Shown in pieces: positions 9,395 to 16,555 of a stretch of 37,271 bases of DNA. Within the stretch, counting starts at the first letter, position 1. Each line of letters begins with the position of its first letter. The DNA comes from Candidatus Woesearchaeota archaeon. Its GTDB lineage: Archaea > Nanobdellota > Nanobdellia > Woesearchaeales > UBA12501. The translations under genes were made by a program, and so were the position numbers. Under the pieces are notes generated by a model. That model saw nothing but the letters and a program-made list of their open reading frames with translations. It was not told where the DNA came from and did not search any database. The stretch lies in contig WJJV01000048.1 in NCBI GenBank assembly GCA_014729495.1, positions 1 to 37,271 on the forward strand, written 5' to 3'.

Positions 9395-9682
9395 ATGACA
9401 ACCCAAACAAACACAAGTGGAGCCAAGAACCTGCCTGAAGCAAAGTTCAGTGCAGGAGGCATATTTGCTACTGTGTGGAAAAACACAGCAAGCAACAAGG
9501 AAGGAAAGGAGATAGAATACAGTACTATCTCTATAGAAAGAAGGTACAAGGACAGGAATGATGAATGGAAGAGCACAAACTCGATGAGGCAGACTGACCT
9601 TCCGAAAGCTGTTGTTGTACTTCAGAAAGCGTACGAGCACCTTGTCCTCAAGGGGCAGTCCAACACAGGAGAGATCGCATGA
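9395..9682 (+). CDS. Small conserved-looking protein upstream of radA
   Basis: 95 residues, function not recognised. The start is ATG 9395, not the upstream in-frame GTG 9386, because a strong Shine-Dalgarno (AAGGAGGTG, 9380-9388) sits about 7 nt before it and overlaps that GTG. The protein is soluble with alternating hydrophobic and charged strands (FSAGGIFATVWKN, EYSTISIERRYKD) followed by a helix (LPKAVVVLQKAYEHLVLKG). A compact beta-sheet plus helix of this size with a basic strand would suit a small nucleic-acid-binding fold (PC4/Whirly- or YdbC-like), but that is a guess from shape and context. It is followed 33 nt later by radA and shares its promoter, so a role with recombinase or ssDNA is plausible. 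Confidence 0.75.
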   Translation: MTTQTNTSGAKNLPEAKFSAGGIFATVWKNTASNKEGKEIEYSTISIERRYKDRNDEWKSTNSMRQTDLPKAVVVLQKAYEHLVLKGQSNTGEIA

Positions 9683-9689
9683 TCTCTCC
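9668..9689 (+). promoter_or_regulatory. Perfect 9-bp hairpin over the stop codon upstream of radA
   Basis: GGAGAGATC (9668-9676), loop GCAT, GATCTCTCC (9681-9689). The TGA stop of the 95-aa gene (9680-9682) lies at the loop/3'-arm junction. No T-run follows, so it does not resemble an intrinsic terminator; an intercistronic RNA structure affecting radA translation or mRNA processing is more likely. Confidence 0.5.
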
Positions 9690-9715
9690 ACAACATTAAT
9701 AAAAAGGTGATGCTA

Positions 9716-10798
9716 ATGGCTAAACAGAAGATGAAAGAAAATGATGAAAGTAATGTAGAAGAGAACCTGCCTGAACAGGAATCTGAGGAAAATAACAAAG
9801 ATTCTAACAAGGATTCTCAGGAAGCAGAAGAGATAAAGATAGATGCATCTGAGGAAGTGATGAAAAAAGCAGGAGTGGAGGACCTTCCAGGAGTTGGTGC
9901 AGCTACAGCGCAGAAGCTTCAGGAAGGAGGATTCAGTGACCTCATGGCGATTGCTGTCGCTTCTCCAGGAGAAATAGTGGATACTACAGGAATATCAGAG
10001 CAGGTCGCAAGGAAGATGATCAATGCAGCCAGGAATAATCTTGACATGGGATTTGAGTCTGGCGAAGAACTTCTTAAGAGAAGAGAGAAAGTAATGAAGA
10101 TAAACACAGGAAGCGAATCATTCGACGAGCTTCTTGGAGGAGGCTTCGAGACTTCAGCCATTGTTGAATGCTTTGGAGAGTTCGGATCAGGAAAGACCCA
10201 GGTTGGACATCTGCTTGCAGTAAACTGCCAGAAGGCTGACCCTGAAGCAGTGGCTGTATACATTGATACTGAGAACACCTTCAGGCCTGAGAGGATAAAG
10301 CAGCTTGCAAAAGGAGCTGGCATTGATCCAAAAAAAGCTCTGGCAAACATCAAAGTGGCAAAGGCATACAACTCTGACCACCAGATGCTGCTTGCAGAGA
10401 AGGTAGAGGACCTTATAAAGAAGGATAACCATAAAGTCAGGGTAATCATAGTGGATTCCTTGACAGCGCACTTCAGGGCTGAATTTGTGGGCAGAGGAAC
10501 TCTTGCAGAGAGGCAGCAGAAACTCAACAAGCATATGCACATACTTCTCAAACTTGCAGATAATCACAATGTGTGTGTTTATGTCACCAACCAGGTTATG
10601 TCAAAGCCTGATGTGTTCTTTGGGGATCCTACCCAGGCAATAGGAGGCCATATTGTTGCTCATGCATCAACTTTCAGGGTCTATCTCAGGAAAGGCAAGA
10701 AAGGCAGCAGAGTGGCTAAGCTTATTGACAGCCCGAACCTGGCTGACGGAGAATGCGCATTCTTTGTTGAGGAAGGCGGACTTAAGGACATCAACTGA
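9716..10798 (+). CDS. radA: DNA repair and recombination protein RadA
   Basis: Archaeal Rad51/RecA recombinase that forms filaments on ssDNA and catalyses strand exchange. 360 residues: an acidic N-terminal extension (rich in E, N, D), a helix-hairpin-helix domain (about 50-110; EDLPGVGAATAQKL), the linker/core entry MKINTGSESFDELLGGGFE, Walker A GEFGSGKTQ (about 153-161), Walker B VRVIIVDSLTAHFRAEF, the loop-1 region RGTLAERQQKL, VTNQVMSKPD and loop 2 near DPTQAIGGHIVAHAS, and a C-terminus with RVAKLIDSPNLADGECAF. ATG 9716 is preferred to GTG 9707 and ATG 9710 because AGGTG at 9705-9709 gives a 6-nt spacing. There is no intein. It forms an operon with the 95-aa gene; a T-rich tract follows the stop (10799-10835). 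Confidence 0.97.
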   Translation: MAKQKMKENDESNVEENLPEQESEENNKDSNKDSQEAEEIKIDASEEVMKKAGVEDLPGVGAATAQKLQEGGFSDLMAIAVASPGEIVDTTGISEQVARKMINAARNNLDMGFESGEELLKRREKVMKINTGSESFDELLGGGFETSAIVECFGEFGSGKTQVGHLLAVNCQKADPEAVAVYIDTENTFRPERIKQLAKGAGIDPKKALANIKVAKAYNSDHQMLLAEKVEDLIKKDNHKVRVIIVDSLTAHFRAEFVGRGTLAERQQKLNKHMHILLKLADNHNVCVYVTNQVMSKPDVFFGDPTQAIGGHIVAHASTFRVYLRKGKKGSRVAKLIDSPNLADGECAFFVEEGGLKDIN

Positions 10799-10835
10799 TT
10801 TCTTTTATTTTTCTTTCTGTTTTTTGATTTTTTGC
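10799..10835 (+). terminator. T-rich terminator after radA
   Basis: Several T runs (TTTTATTTTTCTTTCTGTTTTTTG and following, given here as positions 10800-10835) directly follow the radA stop. Archaeal RNA polymerase commonly terminates at oligo-T on the non-template strand. Confidence 0.5.
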
Positions 10836-10872
10836 ATTACATTTATAAATCAGGGATTCATCCCTAAGCTTA

Positions 10873-10896
10873 TGCGCTTAGCGCAGATTTAAATAA
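10873..10896 (+). promoter_or_regulatory. Promoter of the TRAM gene with adjacent palindrome
   Basis: TATA box GATTTAAATAAG (10886-10897) about 30 nt before ATG 10918, so the transcript would be almost leaderless. Directly upstream, touching the BRE position, is the inverted repeat TGCGC (10873-10877), TTA, GCGCA (10881-10885), a possible operator. Confidence 0.45.
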
Positions 10897-10917
10897 GTTG
10901 GAAAGGTGAAATAGGAA

Positions 10918-11328
10918 ATGCATTACAGAGAAGGCGGCCAGGGAGGTGCGCCAGGAGACGTTCCGGTGAATGAAGGAGATGAGCTGGAAGTAAATATAGA
11001 GGCTGTCGGCGAGAAAGGCGACGGCATTGCAAAGAAAGACGGCTTTGTCTTGTTTGTGCCCAACACAAAGGAAGGCGAAGCAGTGAAAGTTAGAGTAACA
11101 AAGGTTCTGAGAAAAGTTGGATTCGCTGAAGTCATAGGCAGATCTGAGTCTCCAGGACAGCCAGAAAAATCTGCGCCTCAGGCTCCTCAACAGGAAGAGC
11201 ATATTGAGGATACTGAAGATTTCGGCGAGGAACCAGAAGAATCCCAGTCTTCAGAGTCTGAAATGCCAGAGCCTCCTGAGGAAGAGAAGGATTTCGTTGA
11301 CGAAGAGACAGAAGAAGTAAAGCAATGA
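10918..11328 (+). CDS. TRAM-domain RNA-binding protein
   Basis: 136 residues. After a short Gly-rich start (YREGGQGG) comes a complete TRAM domain (about 15-75): VNEGDELEVNIEAVGEKGDG, then GFVLFVPNTKEGEAVKVRVTKV, and KVGFAEVIG, the classic order of strands. Free-standing TRAM proteins are common in archaea and bind RNA as cold-shock-like chaperones. The C-terminal half is a disordered, strongly acidic, Pro/Gln/Ser/Glu tail ending in EETEEVKQ, unusual in length compared with the roughly 70-residue domain. Single gene with its own promoter; ThpR follows 47 nt downstream with a separate TATA box. Confidence 0.88.
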   Translation: MHYREGGQGGAPGDVPVNEGDELEVNIEAVGEKGDGIAKKDGFVLFVPNTKEGEAVKVRVTKVLRKVGFAEVIGRSESPGQPEKSAPQAPQQEEHIEDTEDFGEEPEESQSSESEMPEPPEEEKDFVDEETEEVKQ

Positions 11329-11342
11329 GCTTCTGCTCAGCA

Positions 11343-11353
11343 ATATTTAAATA
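11343..11353 (+). promoter_or_regulatory. TATA box of thpR
   Basis: ATATTTAAATA lies 23-33 nt before ATG 11376, predicting a leaderless transcript. Confidence 0.55.
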
Positions 11354-11375
11354 GTTCTTTTTTTATTTTATTATT

Positions 11376-11903
11376 ATGAGATTGTTCATAGGATTTGATG
11401 CCAGCCAGGAGGCTGAGCATGAGCTTCTCAATGCCCAGAAGAAAATAGAGAATGCTAAGATTAACCTTGTGAAGGATTTCCATCTGACACTGAAGTTTCT
11501 TGGAGAGGTTGATGATGACAAGTCTGGAGAGATAGAGGAAAGGCTTAGAAAGATCAGTTTTGGTTCTTTTAAAGCAGAGCTTGGAGGCATTGGTGTTTTT
11601 CCTTCTGAGAATCATGTCAAGGTCATCTGGATAGGGTTGGAGCCAAAGGATAAGATAATTGGATTGCAGAGAAAGATTGAGGAGGCATTGCAGGGCATGT
11701 TTCCTAAGGACATGAGATTCCATCCCCATATCACCCTGGCCAGGGTGAAGACTGTTGAGGACAAGGAGGCATTCAAGGAGAACCTGAAGAATATCAGGAT
11801 AGAGAGAATCAGGTTCAAGGTGGATAAGTTCAAGCTGATTAAGAGCGCACTGACACCTGATGGGCCGGTCTATGAGGTTCTGGAGGAGTATAATAGCAAT
11901 TAA
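11376..11903 (+). CDS. thpR: RNA 2',3'-cyclic phosphodiesterase / 2'-5' RNA ligase-like
   Basis: 175 residues, the normal size for the ThpR/LigT branch of the 2H phosphoesterases. Both catalytic HxT-L motifs are present: HLTL (about 41-44; FHLTLKFLGEV) and HITL (about 127-130; HPHITLARV). It starts MRLFIGFDAS, typical of the family. In vitro members hydrolyse 2',3'-cyclic phosphate ends of RNA or join tRNA halves by 2'-5' linkage. Archaeal tRNA introns are removed by the splicing endonuclease and joined mainly by RtcB, so a direct part of ThpR in splicing of the tRNAs in this window is not implied. The start follows from the leaderless promoter at 11343. Confidence 0.93.
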   Translation: MRLFIGFDASQEAEHELLNAQKKIENAKINLVKDFHLTLKFLGEVDDDKSGEIEERLRKISFGSFKAELGGIGVFPSENHVKVIWIGLEPKDKIIGLQRKIEEALQGMFPKDMRFHPHITLARVKTVEDKEAFKENLKNIRIERIRFKVDKFKLIKSALTPDGPVYEVLEEYNSN

Positions 11904-11906
11904 AAA

Positions 11907-11918
11907 CATTTTTAAATG
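11907..11918 (+). promoter_or_regulatory. TATA box of the uS2 gene
   Basis: CATTTTTAAATG, 4 nt past the thpR stop. Predicted transcription start is near 11938-11942, which leaves a leader of about 135 nt before ATG 12077, much longer than the other leaders in this window. Confidence 0.5.
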
Positions 11919-11948
11919 AGCTCTTAATTCTAAGTCTTATAGCCAAAT

Positions 11949-12070
11949 TACAAGGAATGGCCCTTGCAGTGCATGAGGGACCTTGTATATGCTGATGAGG
12001 CAAGAGAAACTCAGCAATATAGCTTAATTCTATATTGCATATTGATCATCATGGATACGGCTTAGGAGGG
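11949..12070 (+). promoter_or_regulatory. Structured 5' leader of uS2 mRNA (candidate cis-regulatory RNA)
   Basis: Three helices can be read. P1: TACAAGG (11949-11955) / CCTTGTA (11981-11987), with inner CCCT (11961-11964) / AGGG (11976-11979). P2: TGCTGA (11990-11995) / TCAGCA (12011-12016), extendable by ATAT/ATAT with one bulged A. P3: GCAATATAG (12014-12022) / CTATATTGC (12030-12038), 9 perfect pairs with loop CTTAATT. P2 and P3 share 12014-12016 (more if P2 is extended), so they compete. The Shine-Dalgarno GGAGGG (12065-12070) lies downstream. A structure of this kind could mediate feedback by S2 or ligand sensing; no known riboswitch class was recognised. Confidence 0.5.
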
Positions 12071-12076
12071 ATTATA

Positions 12077-12667
12077 ATGGCAGAACAGGAGAAACTACTG
12101 GTGCCCATAGATGAATATCTTAAGGCAGGAATACATATAGGAACAAAGTTCAAGACAAAGTACATGGAGAGCTTCATCTATAAGGCAAGGGCTGACGGTC
12201 TTTTTGTGCTGAATCTTCAAAAGATAGATGAAAGGCTGGATATTGCAGCAAGCATGCTGGCAAGATACGCTCCAGAAGAGATCATAATCTCCAGCAGGAG
12301 AGAGAACAGCTGGAAGGCGGTCAAAGCTTTCGGAGCTGCCACTGGGATACGGGTCTTTGCAGGAAGGTATCCTCCAGGCATTCTCACAAATCCCCAGCTT
12401 GAGGACTTCATAGAGATAAAACTTATGATGGTGACTGACACATGGCCTGACAGGAATGCTGTAAAGGATGCCGTGATAATGGGAATACCGATAATAGCTC
12501 TTTGTGATACAAACAATCAGGCTAACAACATTGATTTTGTGCTTCCATGCAATAACAAGGGAAAGAAGGCTCTTGGACTCCTGTTCTGGATTCTTGCAAA
12601 GGAGTACATAAGAAGGAAAGGTCTTCCTGAGAAAGAGCTCAAGCTTGAGGATTTTGTTGAAGAGTAA
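12077..12667 (+). CDS. rpsB: 30S ribosomal protein uS2
   Basis: 196 residues, matching archaeal S2. It starts MAEQEKLLVPIDEYLKAGIH and shows the family's G-T-K-FKTKYMESFIYKARADG, LQKIDERLDIAASMLARY, a RFGRYPPGILTNP equivalent (FAGRYPPGILTNP), VTDTWPDRNAVKDA and GIPIIALCDTNN. ATG 12077 is chosen over an upstream in-frame TTG (12035) because GGAGGG at 12065-12070 is well spaced and the first residues agree with the family. It is a monocistronic unit with its own promoter and long leader, convergent with radB. C-terminal residues are acidic (LEDFVEE). Confidence 0.96.
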   Translation: MAEQEKLLVPIDEYLKAGIHIGTKFKTKYMESFIYKARADGLFVLNLQKIDERLDIAASMLARYAPEEIIISSRRENSWKAVKAFGAATGIRVFAGRYPPGILTNPQLEDFIEIKLMMVTDTWPDRNAVKDAVIMGIPIIALCDTNNQANNIDFVLPCNNKGKKALGLLFWILAKEYIRRKGLPEKELKLEDFVEE

Positions 12668-12688
12668 GGGGCATATCATATCATGCTG

Positions 12689-12743
12689 CTATGGAGCAAA
12701 GGAAGGTCCTATGAGGATATCCTCAGGTCATTCAGCTCCATAG
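12689..12743. terminator. Bidirectional hairpin between convergent rpsB and radB
   Basis: Outer arms CTATGGAGC (12689-12697) / GCTCCATAG (12735-12743), 9 perfect pairs; inside is the palindrome GAGGATATCCTC (12713-12724), flanked by CCT and AGG that also pair. The right arm lies inside the last codons of radB. A shared 3'-end structure for both mRNAs is likely. Confidence 0.45.
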
Positions 12744-13417
12744 ACCCCATCTTCTCTTATCTCAAGCAGTACTGACTTTGATTCAGGAAGCGACCTGTGC
12801 TTCTTGAGCATCACAAGCCGCTTGTTCTTGTGTGATTTCTGCAGCTCAATGAGGCATTTGCTGCCATATTTGACTATGTCTCCTCCGACAAGATTCACTT
12901 TCTCTCTCTCATCAAAAGAGCTGTACACCTGTGTGGTTATCATCACAGGAATCTCTTTTTTCCTGGCTATCTCTGTAAGATAAGAGAACTGAAGCCCTAG
13001 CTCCCTATTAGTGAGGGAAACAGCATTCTCACTTCCTTTATCCCTCTCTATCCTGTAGAGCATAGATATGGTGTCCACTATGATCAGGCCTACCTGCTCG
13101 TTTGTAATCTGCCTTAGCCTGTCAAAAACCTTCTTCTGCTCATCAAAGTTCATAGGCTTGAGCAGGAGTATCCTCTCAAATATGCTCTTGTAATCATTTG
13201 ACAGCTGTTTCAGCCTGGCGACAGAGAAGCTTCCTTCTGTATCAATGAATATGACCTTCTTTCCGCTCTTGATGACATTTATCATAGCAAGAAGGCAGAG
13301 GTTTGTCTTGCCAGAGCCTGCAGGACCATATATTGTGGATATGGTGTCAGTCTCATAACCCCCTTCCAGCATACTGTCCAGAGCAGTTATTCCTGTAGAT
13401 ATCCTTTTTAACCCCAT
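12728..13417 (-). CDS. radB: DNA repair and recombination protein RadB
   Basis: 229-residue RecA-core paralogue that regulates RadA and homologous recombination in archaea. It has only the ATPase core, without the helix-hairpin-helix domain of RadA. Visible: RISTGITALDSMLEGGYE, Walker A GPAGSGKT (31-38), VIFIDTEGSFSVARLKQL, Walker B GLIIVDTISMLYRIE, and ITTQVYSSF followed by VGGDIVKYGSKCLIEL. The ATG at 13417 stands about 20 nt from a TATA-like ATTATATACATAAT (13434-13447, read on the minus strand), so it is leaderless or nearly so. Convergent with rpsB and divergent from the GT-C gene. Confidence 0.95.
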   Translation of the reverse strand: MGLKRISTGITALDSMLEGGYETDTISTIYGPAGSGKTNLCLLAMINVIKSGKKVIFIDTEGSFSVARLKQLSNDYKSIFERILLLKPMNFDEQKKVFDRLRQITNEQVGLIIVDTISMLYRIERDKGSENAVSLTNRELGLQFSYLTEIARKKEIPVMITTQVYSSFDEREKVNLVGGDIVKYGSKCLIELQKSHKNKRLVMLKKHRSLPESKSVLLEIREDGVYGAE

Positions 13418-13433
13418 TATCTAAACAACCCCT

Positions 13434-13496
13434 ATTATATACATAATTATTCTTAATGAAAGTAATTTATATATCTTTCTAAAAATATATATATTA
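13434..13496. promoter_or_regulatory. Divergent promoters radB / GT-C gene
   Basis: Minus-strand TATA for radB at 13434-13447 and plus-strand A/T block AAAAATATATATATTAAG (13481-13498) 19-36 nt before ATG 13517. Both transcripts would be nearly leaderless. Confidence 0.45.
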
Positions 13497-13516
13497 AGCA
13501 GGACAGGATTATCTGA

Positions 13517-15004
13517 ATGAGGCATGGCAGGTACATAATCACAGCTATATTCATTCTTACCCTAGCTGCAAGGCTGATAATATCATTTCAGACACCATTC
13601 TTCACAGGAGATGAATCATATTTCTCAATAAGGCAGGCAGAGCACATAAGCCAGAATGCCCTTCCGATCTATGATGATGAACTAAGTTACAGTGGAAGAG
13701 AGAATATATTCATGCCCCTTTTCTACTATCTGCTGGCTTTCTTCAATCTTTTCATGCCAATAGGCCTTGTGGGCAAGATAATCCCAAACATCCTTGTGTC
13801 TCTGAATGTGATTCTTGTATATGTTATTGCCATGCATATCAGCAATGATGAAGGGGCTTCGTTATTCTCTGCATTTGTGGCTGGATTCATCCCTGTATTC
13901 TTCAGGGAGACAGTCAACACAATATCACCCTATACCATTTTCTTTCCTTTGATGCTGTTCATGATATATTGTTTCCTCAGGCTAGAACAGCATCCATTTG
14001 CCCATCTTTTCCTTGCCAGCCTTTTTCTCATGACACTGACATCTCCTGCAGTGATAATAGTCCTGCTCGCTTTGATATTTTATATGGGTCTGGTGCAGCT
14101 TGAGAATCTGAAGCAGAACAAGAGAGAGGTTGAGATGACCCTTTTCTCAATCTTATTTGTGGTCTGGATTCTGTTCATAGTTTACAAGAAAGCCTTTCTT
14201 ATGCATGGTCCAGATGTGATATGGCAGAATATACCTGCAGGAATACTTGACAGGTACTTCATAGACATCACTATACTGGGAGCAATATACCAGATAGGAT
14301 CTCTTCCCCTGTCCTATGGGATATATTCAATATATGACCATCTTTTCAGGAAAAAAGAGAGGAAGTATTATCTGATAATAGGGCTTGTCTTCTCTTCAGC
14401 GCTGCTTCTTTGGCTGAAGCTTATAGAGATCCAGCTCGGCTTGATGTGCCTAGGCATAGCAGTCACGCTTCTTTTCCCAAAATTCTATAAATACACCTTT
14501 CAATACATAAAGAAGACCCGCTTTGCCAAGCTGAGATTCGCTTATTTTGCTGTGCTCCTGGCAGCTTTCCTGGCCACATCTGTAGTGCCTTCAGTGATTT
14601 ATGGTCTTAGAGCGACAGATGATGCAATAACCCCTGATGAATACGGGGCAATGATATGGCTCAGGAAGAATACTGATCAGGATGCGGTAGTGATGTCACC
14701 CATGCGGGAAGGCATGATCATCACAACAATAGCTGAGAGGAGAAACATTGCTGACAGCAATTTCATGCTCTTAGATGATGCAGAGAAAAGATTCAATGAC
14801 ATAAAAGATGCTTATACAACAGGGTTTGAGATAAAGGCTCTTGAGGTGTTTGATAAGTATGATGTTGATTATATATATTTCTCTGATTACAGCAAAGATT
14901 ATTTTGAGACTTCCAACCTGGAGTACACTTCCCATGAGGAATGTTTTGAAGAGGCATACAATCAGGGAGCTATGATTTATAAGGTGATGTGTGAACTAAG
15001 ATGA
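13517..15004 (+). CDS. GT-C superfamily membrane glycosyltransferase (ArnT/STT3-like)
   Basis: 495 residues: about eleven membrane segments over residues 5-365 and a C-terminal soluble domain of about 120 residues. The first extracytoplasmic loop carries an acidic motif (GDESYFSIRQAEHI) in the position of the catalytic D/E of GT-C enzymes, which use lipid-linked sugars on the outer face of the membrane. The C-terminal domain begins EYGAMIWLRKNTDQDAVVMS and has DVDYIYFSDYS, a layout shared with STT3-type proteins, but no WWDYG motif is seen, so it is not a standard oligosaccharyltransferase. The last codon overlaps the next gene (ATGA at 15001-15004), implying translational coupling. Acceptor and sugar unknown. 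Confidence 0.75.
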   Translation: MRHGRYIITAIFILTLAARLIISFQTPFFTGDESYFSIRQAEHISQNALPIYDDELSYSGRENIFMPLFYYLLAFFNLFMPIGLVGKIIPNILVSLNVILVYVIAMHISNDEGASLFSAFVAGFIPVFFRETVNTISPYTIFFPLMLFMIYCFLRLEQHPFAHLFLASLFLMTLTSPAVIIVLLALIFYMGLVQLENLKQNKREVEMTLFSILFVVWILFIVYKKAFLMHGPDVIWQNIPAGILDRYFIDITILGAIYQIGSLPLSYGIYSIYDHLFRKKERKYYLIIGLVFSSALLLWLKLIEIQLGLMCLGIAVTLLFPKFYKYTFQYIKKTRFAKLRFAYFAVLLAAFLATSVVPSVIYGLRATDDAITPDEYGAMIWLRKNTDQDAVVMSPMREGMIITTIAERRNIADSNFMLLDDAEKRFNDIKDAYTTGFEIKALEVFDKYDVDYIYFSDYSKDYFETSNLEYTSHEECFEEAYNQGAMIYKVMCELR

Positions 15005-16434
15005 AGAATGAAAAAAGAATACTTAACATAATATCTATAATCATGGTAGTTACAGTATTCATAATCCTGCCTCAGCTGATGAGGCTCAATGACGGCAATG
15101 CCACAATCATGGGTGAAGAACCTTACTATCATGCCCTTGCTGCAGAGAGCATTGGAGGCAAAAGCAGCATACAGAGAGAACCCCCATTAAGCTCAGATGA
15201 ATATATTCATATAACGCCTTACCACCTGCTTATAGCAGGCACATCCAATATTACAGGAATGGATTTCGCTTTGAGAATGATTCCATTGATATGCGGAATT
15301 TTCTCTGGAGTTCTATTCTTTCTCATATTGAAGCGACTAGGACTGAATGACTTTATAAGCAAAGCATCTGTTGTATTACTGGCTTCAGCTCCGGTTTTTG
15401 TGTTCTCATTCATAGCTACCCAGGATTCTTTTGCAATAGTTCTCAGTCTTGCCGGAGCCTACTTTTTCCTCAAAAATAAGAGATTTGGTGTTATCCTGTC
15501 AGCCTTGTTTTTTGGGCTTGCTTCTATGTTCAGCCTGTTCAACATGCTCCTGATAATAGTATCCCTTCTGGCATTCTCTTTCAGCCAGAAGAAGATGCAG
15601 AGAAGATCCATGTTTCTTATGATGATATCTCTGATAGCTTACTCAATTAATCCCGGCCCAATATTCTATAATCTTTTTATGCTGTCTCCCAATGCATTGA
15701 AACAGGCAATATCTGATATCGGAGGCATACTGGGCATTGGGATCTTCTATGCTATTCTTGCATTGATAGGTTTTGCCCTTACCTGGAAAGATATAGGAAA
15801 GTACAAGGCAGTCTATGCTGTTCTTGCATTCTTTGCAGCAGGATTCTATTTTGCAGGAAGCCATATCCTTATGTATGCAAATTTCATTATTGCTTTCCTG
15901 GCTGCAGTGGCACTTGAGAGATTAAATCAAAGAAAGTGGGATATGCAGATGATAAAGAACTTCACATTCTTCATAATAGCCTGCGGTATACTCTTCTCTT
16001 TCATATCTTATTCTGCAAGGATATCCCTTATGCCTCCGAACCAAGAGATTGAGGAAGGGCTTATATGGCTGGGTGATAATTCAAGAGAGGACAGTATTGT
16101 GGCATCGCATTACAGCAATGGATACTACATAGAATATTATTCAAGACTGGAGGCTCTGATAGACAGCAGCATGCTGCATCATGAAAGGCCTGAATCAGTA
16201 TTCCTTGACGCATATGATCTCTTCCACGCCACTGAGATGGGCAGAGCTAGGGCAATAATTGAGAGATATGACATAAAATATATAATGATAACCGATGACA
16301 TGGTCAGGGGAGATGTCTGGCAGGAGGATGGTGAAGGATTGCTGAGGCTTCTTGATAATAAAGAGGTATTCAGCATGGCATATGATTCAGATGAGATTGA
16401 AGTCTGGAGATACATTGAACCATTAAGCCAGTAA
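15001..16434 (+). CDS. Second GT-C superfamily membrane glycosyltransferase
   Basis: 477 residues, a probable distant paralogue of the preceding gene: N-terminal helix, then a loop with EEPYYHALAAESI (acidic motif of GT-C enzymes), about ten membrane segments to residue 340, and a soluble C-terminal domain starting EEGLIWLGDNSREDSIVASHYSNGYYIEY (split here only in description; the key elements are WLGDN and SHYSNGYY) with DIKYIMITDDM near the end. The parallel features (IWL-x-N at the domain start, YDxxYI near the end) support common ancestry by tandem duplication. The ATG overlaps the upstream stop by 4 nt. Probable role: transfer of sugars or oligosaccharide from a polyprenyl carrier to a surface acceptor. 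Confidence 0.72.
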   Translation: MKNEKRILNIISIIMVVTVFIILPQLMRLNDGNATIMGEEPYYHALAAESIGGKSSIQREPPLSSDEYIHITPYHLLIAGTSNITGMDFALRMIPLICGIFSGVLFFLILKRLGLNDFISKASVVLLASAPVFVFSFIATQDSFAIVLSLAGAYFFLKNKRFGVILSALFFGLASMFSLFNMLLIIVSLLAFSFSQKKMQRRSMFLMMISLIAYSINPGPIFYNLFMLSPNALKQAISDIGGILGIGIFYAILALIGFALTWKDIGKYKAVYAVLAFFAAGFYFAGSHILMYANFIIAFLAAVALERLNQRKWDMQMIKNFTFFIIACGILFSFISYSARISLMPPNQEIEEGLIWLGDNSREDSIVASHYSNGYYIEYYSRLEALIDSSMLHHERPESVFLDAYDLFHATEMGRARAIIERYDIKYIMITDDMVRGDVWQEDGEGLLRLLDNKEVFSMAYDSDEIEVWRYIEPLSQ

Positions 16435-16461
16435 CAGCTTAGCTCATAATATCAATAATAA

Positions 16462-16552
16462 TAAAAATTGCCTGTTTCATTTATAAGCAATCCCTATCCC
16501 CAACCTAAAGGTTGGGGTATTACAGGATTGCATTTTACACAGGCAATTTTTA
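16462..16552. repeat. Nested palindrome A (91 bp, 14-bp terminal inverted repeats)
   Basis: Outer arms TAAAAATTGCCTGT (16462-16475) / ACAGGCAATTTTTA (16539-16552); middle arms GCAATCC (16487-16493) / GGATTGC (16525-16531); central hairpin CCCCAACC, loop TAAA, GGTTGGGG (16498-16517), followed by TATTAC. All three helices are nested, so the whole unit can fold into one long rod. No coding potential. Confidence 0.8.
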
Positions 16553-16555
16553 GTC

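Noticed and set aside
9919..10551. 210-codon antisense frame inside radA
   Set aside because: It is a complement of highly conserved RadA codons; no start signals or family features.
9716..10798. Intein in radA
   Set aside because: Walker A and the rest of the core are continuous and the length of 360 residues is normal.
11992..12009. Hammerhead-ribozyme-like core (CTGATGAG ... GAAAC) in the uS2 leader
   Set aside because: The segment between the two motifs cannot form stem II, no flanking stem I abuts CTGATGA, and no matching NUH cleavage site was found.
11990..12055. C/D box guide RNA in the uS2 leader, either strand
   Set aside because: TGATGA-like and CTGA-like words occur, but D'/C' boxes and guide spacing of about 12 nt do not.
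12095..12679. 194-codon antisense frame opposite rpsB
   Set aside because: Shadow of uS2; Cys/Trp/His-rich composition untypical of a real protein here.
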